In this document: positions 49,401-60,500 of the stretch, piece after piece
Numbering within the stretch: the stretch's first letter is position 1
How the letters are laid out: every line of letters starts with the position of its first letter
Assembly: GCF_036669915.1 (NCBI RefSeq)
Contig: NC_089315.1
Span: 7,277,791-7,341,790, forward strand
Direction: 5' to 3'
Origin: Pocillopora verrucosa
Lineage: Eukaryota; Cnidaria; Anthozoa; Scleractinia; Pocilloporidae
Length of the DNA: 64,000 bases
Notes under the pieces: model-generated
The model's database searches: none
What the model was told of the DNA's origin: nothing
Seen by the model: only the letters and a program-made list of their open reading frames with translations
Position numbers and translations under genes: made by a program

Positions 49401-51426
49401 AGCATTAAAATGGTTTATGGGTATGGTACATGTAAGCCACTGGTACATTATTATATGCCATTAACACCTACACAGCTGCTGAGTTGTTTAAAAGAATACT
49501 ACATGGACCAAATTACCTTGCACTGACCACTGAAAATTATTTCTGTTAGATAAGTGAAGATCCCTGAGAGTATTTCAATATGATCATACAGTTTCATTAA
49601 ATATTTTTTCTGGTGTGTGGCTCAGTCTAAAGAATGTTTTGTAATACAGAAGGCAAAACCACAATAAGCACTACTGTCTGAGTTATAGAGTTCCTATTTA
49701 CTGATAACCTTCAATTTTGATAAAAAAAATTTTGATGTGTACTCTCAAGCCTACCCTTTCTTGTTTTTTCTCAAAATTTGACAATATTTTAGTATCCTCT
49801 TCCTTGTGACCTATAGAAGGAATTTCATCATCCTCTGTGTCTTGATCTGTATCAGCTTCTGCATCTACTTCCATTTCTTCTTCTTCTTCATCTTCGTCAA
49901 CATCCCCATTTTGTTCATTTGTTCCATCACCATCCTCTCCCTCAGGGGGATCAAAGAAGTCTGCATATTTCATTTTGATAGCAGATGTTTTCCTTCTGGT
50001 TACTTCCCTATTTTTCTCCTTTTTTCTTCTCAAACAAAAGTAAAAAAATTCATATAATCACAGGTAAGCCAAAATCCTAGCTATTATGCTGTTACCTGTC
50101 TTTTTATTGTTTCAAAAACAATAAATATGGTGAAGGCTACAAAAGTGAAGCTCTATATATACATGCCAAACTTTCACAGGATCATGTTCATTCAGCATAA
50201 TTAAATTATAAGTCCTACCTAAGTTTAATGTTTGGTGATCCCGGGCAAAATACTTTCCTTAAATACATTGAGTGTGTCTTGAGATACCACTTCATGTAGG
50301 TTACTTTCTCACTCTACACATCTAAACATAAATTATTTGTACTGTCTGTCATACATGTCTTGTAGTTTTAGCTGTATGAATTTTGTGTGAAATAAAAGTT
50401 ATCTCCTTGTAGGTATTTTCCTTTTTTCTCATCACCCTTTTCCTTGAAAACTTTTTGATATTGTAGGAAAAAAATTGCTCTTAGGTCATTCCTGAGAGTG
50501 AGGAGGTTGAAAAAGACTAATTTCTGTAGAATCCCAGCACATCAAGCATACCTTCTGACAAGTGACTCTGTTGCATCTATAGCTTCACTCCACCCCTCAT
50601 CTTCATCATCATCAGTGTCATCACTATCCATATCAATAAAGTAGTCAATAGGCTCAATATCTTCTTTGCCACTAACATCCTCATCATTTATTTTGTTGTC
50701 CTTTTTATAAGCTCTTTCATATTTTCTGTCCTCTTTATCTAAAAATTCAAGCATATCAGAAAGTTTGAAGAAAGTGTCATCAACTTGAGATTTTTTCTTG
50801 GATGGTCTTGATTTCCTGTTAGCACCATTAGGAAAGCTAACTTCTCTATTATCATCATCATCAATATTGGCATCTTCCTCTTCATGATCTCCACCATTGT
50901 CATTATAGTCATCATCATCATCATTGCAGCTGATGTCATCATTATTATCGTCTTCATCACCATTTTCATCATCTTTATCCGACTGATCATCAGAATTCTC
51001 TGCATGTTTTACTTCACCATTGTCATTTCCAAAATTGGCTTTTTTCTCTTCCAAGTCCTGTCTGTGATTCACGATATGTCTTCCTCCAAGTAAAAGAGAA
51101 AGCTTGTGAGGATTTTCTTTCAAATCTAAAATTTCTTGCTTAAGTCCACGCATCAAAGGAGTATTCTGCAGCTCAATTTCTTGCCATATCTGTTCATCGT
51201 CAAAATTTTCGATCAAGAGTTCCTGCAAAAGACACGTGCTCGCAACAGAACGCTTTCCACGTAGTTCATCTCTCTTGCAAAAGTCAAATATCTGCTTGAT
51301 TGCAATTAACGTATTCTTATGAAGAGAAGTGGGAGGTTTAAGATACAATTCTGGATGATCAAAAGCGTCCTCAAAGCTCGAAATAACAGTATCAAGAGGA
51401 TGCTCTTCGTTGGTGTCGTCGGCCAT
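46443..51426 (-). CDS. MPHOSPH10: U3 small nucleolar ribonucleoprotein MPP10, 7 exons
   Basis: Nucleolar scaffold of the U3 snoRNP / small-subunit processome, needed for 18S rRNA processing. Exons in transcript order: 50552-51426, 49755-50028, 48857-48998, 48221-48288, 47762-47899, 47354-47464, 46443-46925. Phases agree, giving 696 residues (vertebrate about 680). The N-terminus is helical, then a long Asp/Glu-rich stretch (about residues 140-230) and further acidic runs separate the conserved blocks [29 protein letters not shown] with [35 protein letters not shown] with [19 protein letters not shown], and [20 protein letters not shown]. The C-terminus is Lys-rich (nuclear/nucleolar type). 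These blocks are diagnostic of Mpp10. It is divergent from the next gene, 100 bp between starts. Confidence 0.95.
47580..47750 (+). repeat. MITE-like repeat, family 2, diverged
   Basis: 'tctttactgtgtgctataaa' and 'attcttatgatgctagtttg' match the left part of family 2. It lies in the MPHOSPH10 intron between 47464 and 47762. Confidence 0.55.
49128..49352 (+). repeat. MITE-like repeat, family 2, near complete
   Basis: Starts TTAAACCTTTCACTCCCAAG and carries 'ttctccttactacctgccat', 'ttcttgtgatgttagtcctg' and 'tattggatcaaccaataatc', ending aattaagaggttga. It lies in the MPHOSPH10 intron between 48998 and 49755. Confidence 0.8.
50308..50515 (+). repeat. MITE-like repeat, family 2, diverged
   Basis: 'tactgtctgtcatacatgtc', 'tttttctcatcacccttttc' and 'gatattgtaggaaaaaaatt' are present, ending gagtgaggaggttga. 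It lies close to the donor of the first MPHOSPH10 exon. Confidence 0.6.
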
Positions 51427-51526
51427 GTTAGCTTCTCATTTTCCAATCGCTCCAGTCTTTTTTTATAAGGATTCTATAAAGGTCGAGGAGGTCTGGAACG
51501 TATACTGTCAAGTTAACTTTTTCCAA
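51427..51526. promoter_or_regulatory. Shared 5' region of MPHOSPH10 (-) and the charged-protein gene (+)
   Basis: Exactly 100 bp between divergent ATG codons, so the 5' UTRs must be short or overlap. No TATA box or known motif is evident. Confidence 0.55.
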
Positions 51527-54500
51527 ATGGCGGATTCGGATTCCGACGGCCAAGAATTGACAATTTCTGAGCAAAAGAATGTCGGTACAGAGCATTCAAA
51601 AGAGAAAAGAAAAGGTAAAAATTACGTTACTGTTTCCTATCGTATTAAATAACGGCTATTCTAGAGACAAAGTCTCTCTACTGTTCATAAATTTACCGCT
51701 CGAGGCGGTGAAATCTATTAGATGTGAGACCGTCGCACCCTGTGAATTAAAAGCCGCTGATTTTGGGAAAGCGACTAATATTTGATTGATCGAGTAATGT
51801 CCTTTTTTTCAGTGGGAGAGGAGATATTTTCTTTTGTGTAATCGGACACCATTAAATTGATACCCCCTTAGGAAGGTTTTCCTTCTTGCTGCGACAAATT
51901 GTAAGAGGAGAAATGGTACTTAAATACAAAGTCTACGACGGCGTGGTACTTGTGCACACCGGAAGATGCCTAAGATGTCAACGAATAAAACTTCGCATAG
52001 AAATACTGCTTTTTCCTGTACAATTCGTTGAAGAAGCAAGAACGATTGCTTGAAGATAAAACAGCCATGTTTCGCTCTGATTTAATTTTTAATCCGTGGT
52101 ATGGCGACACCACAACGCTTAGCTTTTAATTTTGTTATTTTATGAGACAATCTAAAATTTATGTTTAAAATCTCGTAACTATCACTAACCACACGCCCAC
52201 TCCATTTTCTGTAGGAATCGTCTCGTTATTTTTGTTTGATTAACAGCCTGAAGCATACTAAGAGGAATTCCATGTAATAAAATTTTGCAGTGAATTTTCA
52301 CTAAAACTATACCAAACTAAGTTGAATTTACCTTAAGAAAATTGATAATATTTACTTGACCATCTCATAATGTTATCATCCTTGATTACCCTATTTGCTT
52401 GTGAGTGTCTTTGTAACTTGACTCTGTTTTGAGACATACAAAGAAAAATCTTATTATAAGTGTGTGATTTGTTTTTTTTGGAGATAAAGATCAATTTTTC
52501 ATTTGTCTAAGTCTTGTGATTAGGAAGTTGTCATATGCTGTCATTCTAGTCACCACACAAAGAAAGAACAGCACTTTAGAAAGGCAGTGAAAGCCTAATT
52601 TGAGATTTTGGAAGTCAATTTGAGGGAAGTTTATCTTTAACTTCTCTGTGAGAAACCTCATATACTAATAAAGCTGATCAAGATGGTGTTTTCATAAGGA
52701 ACCAGTTTTTACATAAGAATATTCTAGTATCAGGTAAACTCAAAGGTGAAGTGTCTTTCAAAATACTAGTCATTATTATGGGCAAAACTAACCCTTTTAT
52801 TTACTTTTCATTTAAAATTATTTTCACAATAACAATATGTTTACAAAATACTTGGATATAGGAAAGCATAAGTAAAAGCAGATCTCTGACTTATGAGCCA
52901 ATTTTTGCTGTGGATCATTTACCTGAGAATACCATGATTGTAAAGTTTGTATTTTAGAAAGTATAAATTGCACATGAACCAAAGTACATGTACTCACACA
53001 TTGCCATTGGGTTGTTCATGTGAGTTATAAAGAAAAACAAGAGCCAAAAAACTACCTATAGTAACCACAAGCACTTCCCAGTAGATGTCATTTTGCATTG
53101 TTTATTGTCAGTAATACCTTTGCCACTGTTATCATCACGCAGTAGCTCTTTTGTTTCCAGGGATCATGTAGACAGTAGTGGGAACCGTGAAGTGAGACCC
53201 AACACTGCAGAATGCTCAAAATTCCAGTTTTAAAGGAGCCTATATCTTGTTCCACTCTTTTCTTACACTAAATACTTAATCTCACTTAGGCCCAGAAATG
53301 TTAACTTTTAAGATTGTTTCTATGTTTTATAAATATTTTTCTACCAGCAGAGGTTTCCTTTTAACTTCTCTTCTGCTACAGCATTTGCCAATGAAAAATC
53401 CTGTTCTATCACTTCTCAAGCACTTTGTTTTCTCCTAATTTGCCTGCTTTTGGATCTTGAACTCAAACAGAAAAACCATATTCTTAAAAATTTCACATTT
53501 GACCTAAATGTTTAATTTACTTTTATTAAAATGTAGGGAAACATACCATCAGTGAGAAAGGGAGGCTCAAAAAAAGAGGAGTTAGTAAACCTGGTCGTGC
53601 TGTGGTGATATCTGGAGGAAGCACAGAACCCCAGTTGGATGATGTGCCTGTGGATTTATCTGCAGATCACAAGGATCTGGTCATGGAGTACTCAGGTAAC
53701 AAATTAAGTTGCATTATAAAATTATTAATATGTAAAAAAAGGTAAGTCTGCTCTCAAGCTTATGGCTTCCAATGCTGGAGCTCTACAGCATAAAATCAGA
53801 ACTCATACTCTCCATACTGTTCTCTATACATTTCTCAAGGTGCTAACAAGGAGAATTTGTTTTAACAATCAAGATCCTCTTTAGTTAGTGATAATTTCCT
53901 TTATTCTCCTGACCTTGATGTGTGATTCAGGGGTAATATTGTAAGGAGAAATCAGATGTTAGTCAATCAGTGGCTTTGGGTGACTTTCTTAACTGCTTTT
54001 TGAAAGCTTATACTCGCTGAACTCCCCTTTTTAGACAGAAGCTCTCAGGCATTTTGTGGTTCCTCTGAGATCAGAGCTTTGTATTTGGTTACATAAAGTG
54101 ACTTTTTACTTGCTTGTTGGGGATAGTTATGTGTATTTTCTTTTACTGTTATCAGTATTCTGTTTGGGTCCTAATGAAATTTGCATCACCTTTTTTTTTC
54201 ATTCTTATCAGTCTTTGATATTACCGTACTTGTAATCAGCTTTGTTTTTACAACATTCTACAAAAAAGAAATCTTAACTTCAAGGTCAGATAAAACCAAT
54301 AGGTGATGTTGCATTAACAAAATATTAATGAAAAGTATTAAATGGAAGTGGACTATAGATTTGCTCAGCATTTTCTAGTTCAGTGGCAAGGTATGTTAGC
54401 ACTTTGTCTAGTTAGCAGATTATGGGAACAGGCAACTTTAACAGGGGTTCAATCTAACCTACACTTTCTTAGACATATAATTACATTTTAAGCTCAATTT

Positions 54501-57500
54501 TGGATGCTCTTGAAATTATAGTAATTTTGTAATGCAAAGGTTATGTTTTTGTAATAGTTATGTACTTGGGTCTTCAAAGTCAAACAAATTGAAAAAAAAT
54601 TATTTTGATGTACAGAGTTGTAATTTGGATCATTTATTTTAAATTGATGTCCTTTATTAAATAACCTATTAGTCAGTTTATGTAAATGAAATACATGGAT
54701 TTATCAACTACCTATGTTCCTTTTGTACATGAGCAAATAAAAGGTATTGTTAATTTTAAGAAAATTAGTCATTTAGAATTCAACTTTGCAACTTCAGAAT
54801 TTTATTTATCTTGCTCATTGTTCATTAAAGAAAACTGTTTGAAATTTGGAAGGAAAAATCCAATTTTTTTAGGATTTGTTTCAAGTATTTTTACTGGTGT
54901 AGAAACTTAAGCATGACTTCCAATATCCTTTTATATTACTGGTAATATTTTATAGATGAAAAATTCAAATCAAGAGGCATCAAAATACATGATTTAGGTG
55001 ACGTCTTGGGATTTTCTAGAGAGCCTTGAATCAATTTGTTGCTGCTTTGTAATTGAGATGATTTGCACTTGTCAATATGGTGAATATATGAACAGAATTA
55101 TAATTTGTGCAAAAAGATTCATTCTGAAAGTCTAATCAGGTGGGATTTTCAATTTCAATTAAAAAATGAAGTGGATGTTATTTTCCAACACAGCCTGTTG
55201 TTACCTACAGACTTCCATGCAGTTCTGAAATTGATTGTGATATGCGTTTTTGTATTTCAGAGTATTGAATATTGTAGAGACAGTGCATTACATTATTAAA
55301 GGAAATAAGTAATGCTTTCATGCTCTCTTGTTTTACCTCAGGGTCTGATAAAACTTATAGGTAATGTTGCATCATTTAAATATCAGAGAAAAATATTAAC
55401 TGAAAGTTGACCAAACATTTGCCAAGATTTACTTCAGCATTTTCTAGTTCAGTGGCAAGGTATATTAAAACTTTTTCTAGTTGGCATATTTTAGGGTGAG
55501 GCTAATTTAACAGGTGTTCAATCTAATCTGAATTTTTTCTCATGTAACTCCATTATAAGCTCAATTTGGATGCTCTTGAAAGGATAATACGCCTTTTTTG
55601 TATTTCAGAGTATTGAATATTGTCGAGACAGTACATTACGTAATTAAAGAAAACAAGTAATGCTATCATGCTTTCTTGTTTCTTACCAGAGGACATATGT
55701 GAGGGTTACATTTAGCTTTATTTTGCCCTCCAGGCTTTTCAGTAGATCAAACAACTTTAATTGCTTAGAATTAGAACTATGTTAACAACTTTTCCCTGCA
55801 AAAAGAAAGTCTCCTGCAGTGACTGGTTTCTAACACATTCCTTCATCAATTTTTATGCATCATGCATATGTTAATTAAGGCTAATTGAACACATTGGTGT
55901 TAAACCTTCTTTGAATGAGTAGTTGTAAAATGAGAGTTCTAGGACAAGTCAAAACCAAGGATAATTTTGTCCACGTCAAGCCAGACCACCTTTTCATACT
56001 TACCCTTTAACTTCTCCCAGAACTCTTATTTTATAACTACTACTACAGAGACAAGCTCAGAAATCTCATGTCATTTTTTTTTTTTTTTTGTTGAAAAAAT
56101 TATAACATATTAACATGTCAATCTTCAGTATCAGGACGAATTTTGATAAATTCAATGGTACAACAGGCTCACCATCAATATTGGATCTTTTATAAAGAAT
56201 TCATGGTGTGCCTTGATTTTCTCTTTTATCAAAAGAGTGTTTTTGTAAGTGAGAAAAGTATGGCAGTTTCATTGATAGGTCACACTCTCAAGCTCTTGGT
56301 TGATGATGTTGAGCAGAGCATCTGAGAGGATAAAGATGTAGCATTTCACATTACCTGAATCTGATACTTTCCTGTTATTTACGAGCTGAATTCCTTCTTT
56401 CATATTCACCAATGTCAATCCTGAGCAGTGAAGATTGTTGTTTTTCATACTCCTGAGATCAATGAAAAGACTGAATCTATCTGCAGCATAGAAGTCTGTT
56501 GCATTCATTGCACTGTTTTCCTTTCCAAATCTTCTGAAGACCTCCTCTCACATACCTCTTGTCCTCATTTCTTTAATACAAATCTTATTTGGGATTCTAT
56601 TCACAATCACCTTTACCTCAGTTATATCAGGATAGAATGTCTTCTCACTATTTCTTGCTCCTGCTGTGTATAGCTTGTAGAATTGAAGAAGAAGTTCCCT
56701 CATTGACCTCCTTGAGGTATTAACTGTTTCATTGATTATTGTGGCAGTTCCCCTATCTATTTAGATTTCCTTGAGGTGAGTGGCATGCTCGTACCAGAAT
56801 CTCTTTCTATTTGTGTAGTTAGGCAAGGCGTCATCAGCGAGTTCTTGACCGTGCATTTCTTTATACTCAAGCTGGATGTTAGTCAATTCATAGGTGAGCT
56901 GTGTCTCGTCAGATCCCATCACAGCATTGCTGGCAGGTGCAAGCCTGAGCTCAAAAAGAGGCTCATCAAAAAGAGCTCTTGGGAAGAAGACTCCATGATC
57001 CTTGCGAATCATCCTATAATTGTTCCCAGCTTTGCATCTGATCTTCGAAAGATCTTCAGATTGACTACCTTCTCGGAACATGATGCTCTCCCTCTCACTC
57101 TCAGTCAAGAAGAGGTCTTCATAGAGCTTGAAAAGATCATAGCCATCAGTGTCCTGAACGATTTCTCCTGCGAATTTAACTGTTAGTCGAGTAACAAGTG
57201 CTCTTAATGCATTGTTCACGAGGAAATTGTTTGATTCACCACTAACTGCCGAGTTAAAGATGAGTGAAAGAAATCCCGGCACAAGTACTACATCATCATA
57301 AAACCTTGGAGAAGCCCCAAAGGGTTAAATGTTACTCGATGAATTATACGGTCTACCTTGAGGGCGTTTGACGTCTTTTTTTCAAAAATTGGTTTGGTTT
57401 TTTTCGCTGACTTCCATTTTAAGAGATTTTGTTGATACTGATCCTATGTTAGACAAAGAAGGAAATACAAATGATGGATATGATGAAGATGGTGGAAATA

Positions 57501-60500
57501 TAACAGGACACTTTACCTATAATCCTTAGTACAATTCAACTTCCGGTCCCTCAGGTGATCAATATGAAATGGCAACAATGAATAGGGAGGGAGGGAAAGC
57601 ACCGGAAACTGCTAAAACGTCTTGATCGTGATTCACTTAAACAAACAAGAATAACTATGGCAAACTTACAACTTGGAGGAAAGTTTCCTGAATATGGTAA
57701 AAATGCTTAAGTACTAAACTCAGTTGTCGACAAAGGTCGATACAGAGATAAATTTGTTGTTGTTGGTCCTTGAGGAGGAAAAACCCCTTCATTCAATTCA
57801 TAAGGGGCCCTGAATCCTAAACTTTCAAGAGAAACTGTCGCATCCCACACAGTTATAAAAGCCCTGTTCCACAAGAGAAAGATGGTTCAAGAATATAGCG
57901 ACACTCAACCACTAAATGGTAACAAACAATCATACTAATAATAACAATTGATGATGATAACAAAAGTAATAATAATGATAACTTATAGGGGTTAGCTCAT
58001 GAACCTCACTGTTCCTCAGTCGGTCTATCCCTAGGCTCTAATAATGATTAAACTTGCCTTCTTTTAATTTTGATTTGCCTGTTAATGATAGATCGTTTTC
58101 TAATTTCATTGTAATTTCATTTTTGCTAGACTTTTGTTTCATACAAAAAGGCATTCCGTGTTGTTAATATTCCGCCATTCCATCATTTCATCGAATGGCG
58201 TCACCCTGTTGAAGTCAACGTATCGTATTTTGGAGCTTGCTCGCTTCGCAAATATAGCGGCTTTTTTTGAGCATTAATTTGTCGCTGATTGAAATAGTAG
58301 AATGATTACTTTTCAAATAAATAAAATTTTTCTTCAAAGTTTCCACGATGTGCAGATCAAGCCTATTAAGATATTTCTGTAAGGAAAAAAGTCTTTTTTC
58401 AATTACGTGCCAGAGACGAAGAGGTCGTTCGTATTCTATTGCTACCCTCACCCACTCAACAGGACAACATTATGGCTTTGCCTCCATAGGTGACAGTAGC
58501 CATAAAAATTGAACTGCCGGCGCCTGCTTCTTTCCTCTTCGATTCAGAGTGAGTTCAAGGGGAAAACCTTCAATTTCAAGTGCCTTCTTCTTATCATCAT
58601 CCTAATATCTTATGTCTGATCCTGTGACGCTCCACTGAACTCCATCTGATCGACTGAAGTAAACTCCATCTGTTGCCTGTCTTTTATCATCGAACGACAC
58701 TTGCGCACTGAACTTATTAAAGTCTGCATTTGGATATCGTGCTTTGAAGTAGGTTCTCTGCAATTTTATTCGCTTCGTCGTAAATGTTTTAACTGTATCA
58801 AACAATTAAAAATGGTTGTATTAACCTTAACAACAGATTCGAGTGATCACACGGTTCGCTTCCGAGAACCTCTCTATAAATTTCACATAACAAACTGGTG
58901 AGTTGTTCTCAATATAACTCTTGGCACAACTTAAGTCGTTCTGGAGAAATCTCTATATTCGATTACCAGATCAAAGCAGGAGTAAAAAAATTCCTGAAAG
59001 TAACTATTCACTCAATAGCCTTGGTTTAGCACTTCAAGAAACATTGAAGAGCGAAGGAGGTATGGTTCAAATGAATACTCCGGTAGAATGGAGGTTTGGA
59101 AATGCATAACCCGAGGAATAAGAAGATTATTCGTGACAATGATCTGGCTAATCTTCTCGGAATAAAACGACGATTACAAGAGCAAGTAGAGTTTCCATTT
59201 TGATATTAATCAAGCAATATATAACCTTGATAGAAAAGCTATCACTCAGACGGAGAGAGATTTGGATAATTACATGATCGTATTGGGAGAGAACGAGAAA
59301 ATTTTAAAAATGGAGAGATTCCGAAGGAGATTGGAAATGGAGATAAAAAGAGGTGATGAAATAAGGACTTTAAAAGAGGAATTAAAGAAGAAACGTCAAC
59401 AAAGGAGGACGCAACCCATATTTAAAGAAGGAAAAACGTGAAGAAACTGAACAGTAATGGTTTGCGTATCATATTCTGAATCCGATTAATTATAAAGATA
59501 AACAAAAATAGGTGAAATTAACTTCAGATAAATCTTGTAAAATCTAAAACGTATGATATGTTATGCGAGAAAGTAAATTTGAAATCACCTGCTGACGCAT
59601 CCACTCAAATAATTCTTTTTGTGCGATAAAACTCTCACGATTTTCAACGTCATATTTGATTCCTTAAGAGTCATTTACAAATAATTTTAATTTTTCTCAC
59701 CCACAATTTTCATGGCTGCTGCCTCCTATGGAGGCGAAGCCATAATGTTGTCCTGTTGAGTGAGTGAGGGTAACAATAGAATACGAACGACCTCTTCGTT
59801 CACGACAAAGTCTGCCGAGATTTACCCGATATTCCTCGCTCTTGGCTTTTGTTTGTTTCGGAACATCTTCGGTCGTTCAACGCTTAGTGACGATTTCTTT
59901 GAATCGCTTCGAATGTTACGGAATATTAGCAGGTAATCACACTGTGTTTCGGTGCTACTTATTGTTCGTCTCGTAGTGTACTCAGAAGAAGATAAACATC
60001 TCACATTCCTGAAATGTTCAGCCGACTTTCAATGAATGCAATTAAGTAAGCAGAAGTCTGCGCAATCATTGCGACTGTATTCATATTCTATCTCAGTGAT
60101 TAAGAGGATAAGCTTCATCAAAAGTTTCACGATGAATACTTGTTGTCGATTCTCCAAAATAATGTTGAAGATAAATAAAATGGCAAGCATAGTTAAAATA
60201 AATTCTTCTTTCTGGTATAATGGGAAAAAGCTTCTCAATTTCTGGGTTTAAACCGGACAACTTTTTATCCTTGGTTTTGCCTTGTCCTAGAACTCTCATT
60301 TTACAACTACTGATTGTAAATCAAGTACACAAGCAATAGAATTCATTTGGCTTCTAGTCTCGTTATGTTATGTAATTAACTTACCCAAAATATTTATTTT
60401 CAGGCTGATAGTGGAGCAAAAAGAATCATTTTCCATGAAAATGTATTGATATTATTTCCTTATTTAATTGATCTCACCAAATTGCATACGAGATTGATTT

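Larger units (their letters stand above)
55918..60311. mobile_element. Decayed ~4.4-kb DNA element with ~55-bp inverted ends, possibly Maverick/Polinton-like
   Basis: Terminal arms 55918-55972 and 60255-60311 are inverted and nearly identical, starting AGTAGTTGTAAAATGAGAG. Inside are a capsid-like pseudogene (56269-57325, -), fragments of other ORFs, and a second inverted pair (58416-58511 and 59704-59799). No convincing target-site duplication was seen (GAATG versus GATTG flanks). No polymerase or integrase remnant was recognised, so the Maverick/Polinton placement rests only on the capsid-like ORF and the 5'-AG terminus and is tentative. It sits in the intron of the charged-protein gene. 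Confidence 0.55.

Noticed and set aside
50739..51005. Met/Ile-rich minus-strand ORF
   Set aside because: Shadow of the Asp-rich MPHOSPH10 exon in another frame (GATGAT read as ATGATG).
55254..55300. Treating the duplicated exon-like pieces as real exons of the charged-protein gene
   Set aside because: No combination of their possible splice sites with the flanking exons keeps the frame open, so they were left as an open question instead of being annotated as CDS.
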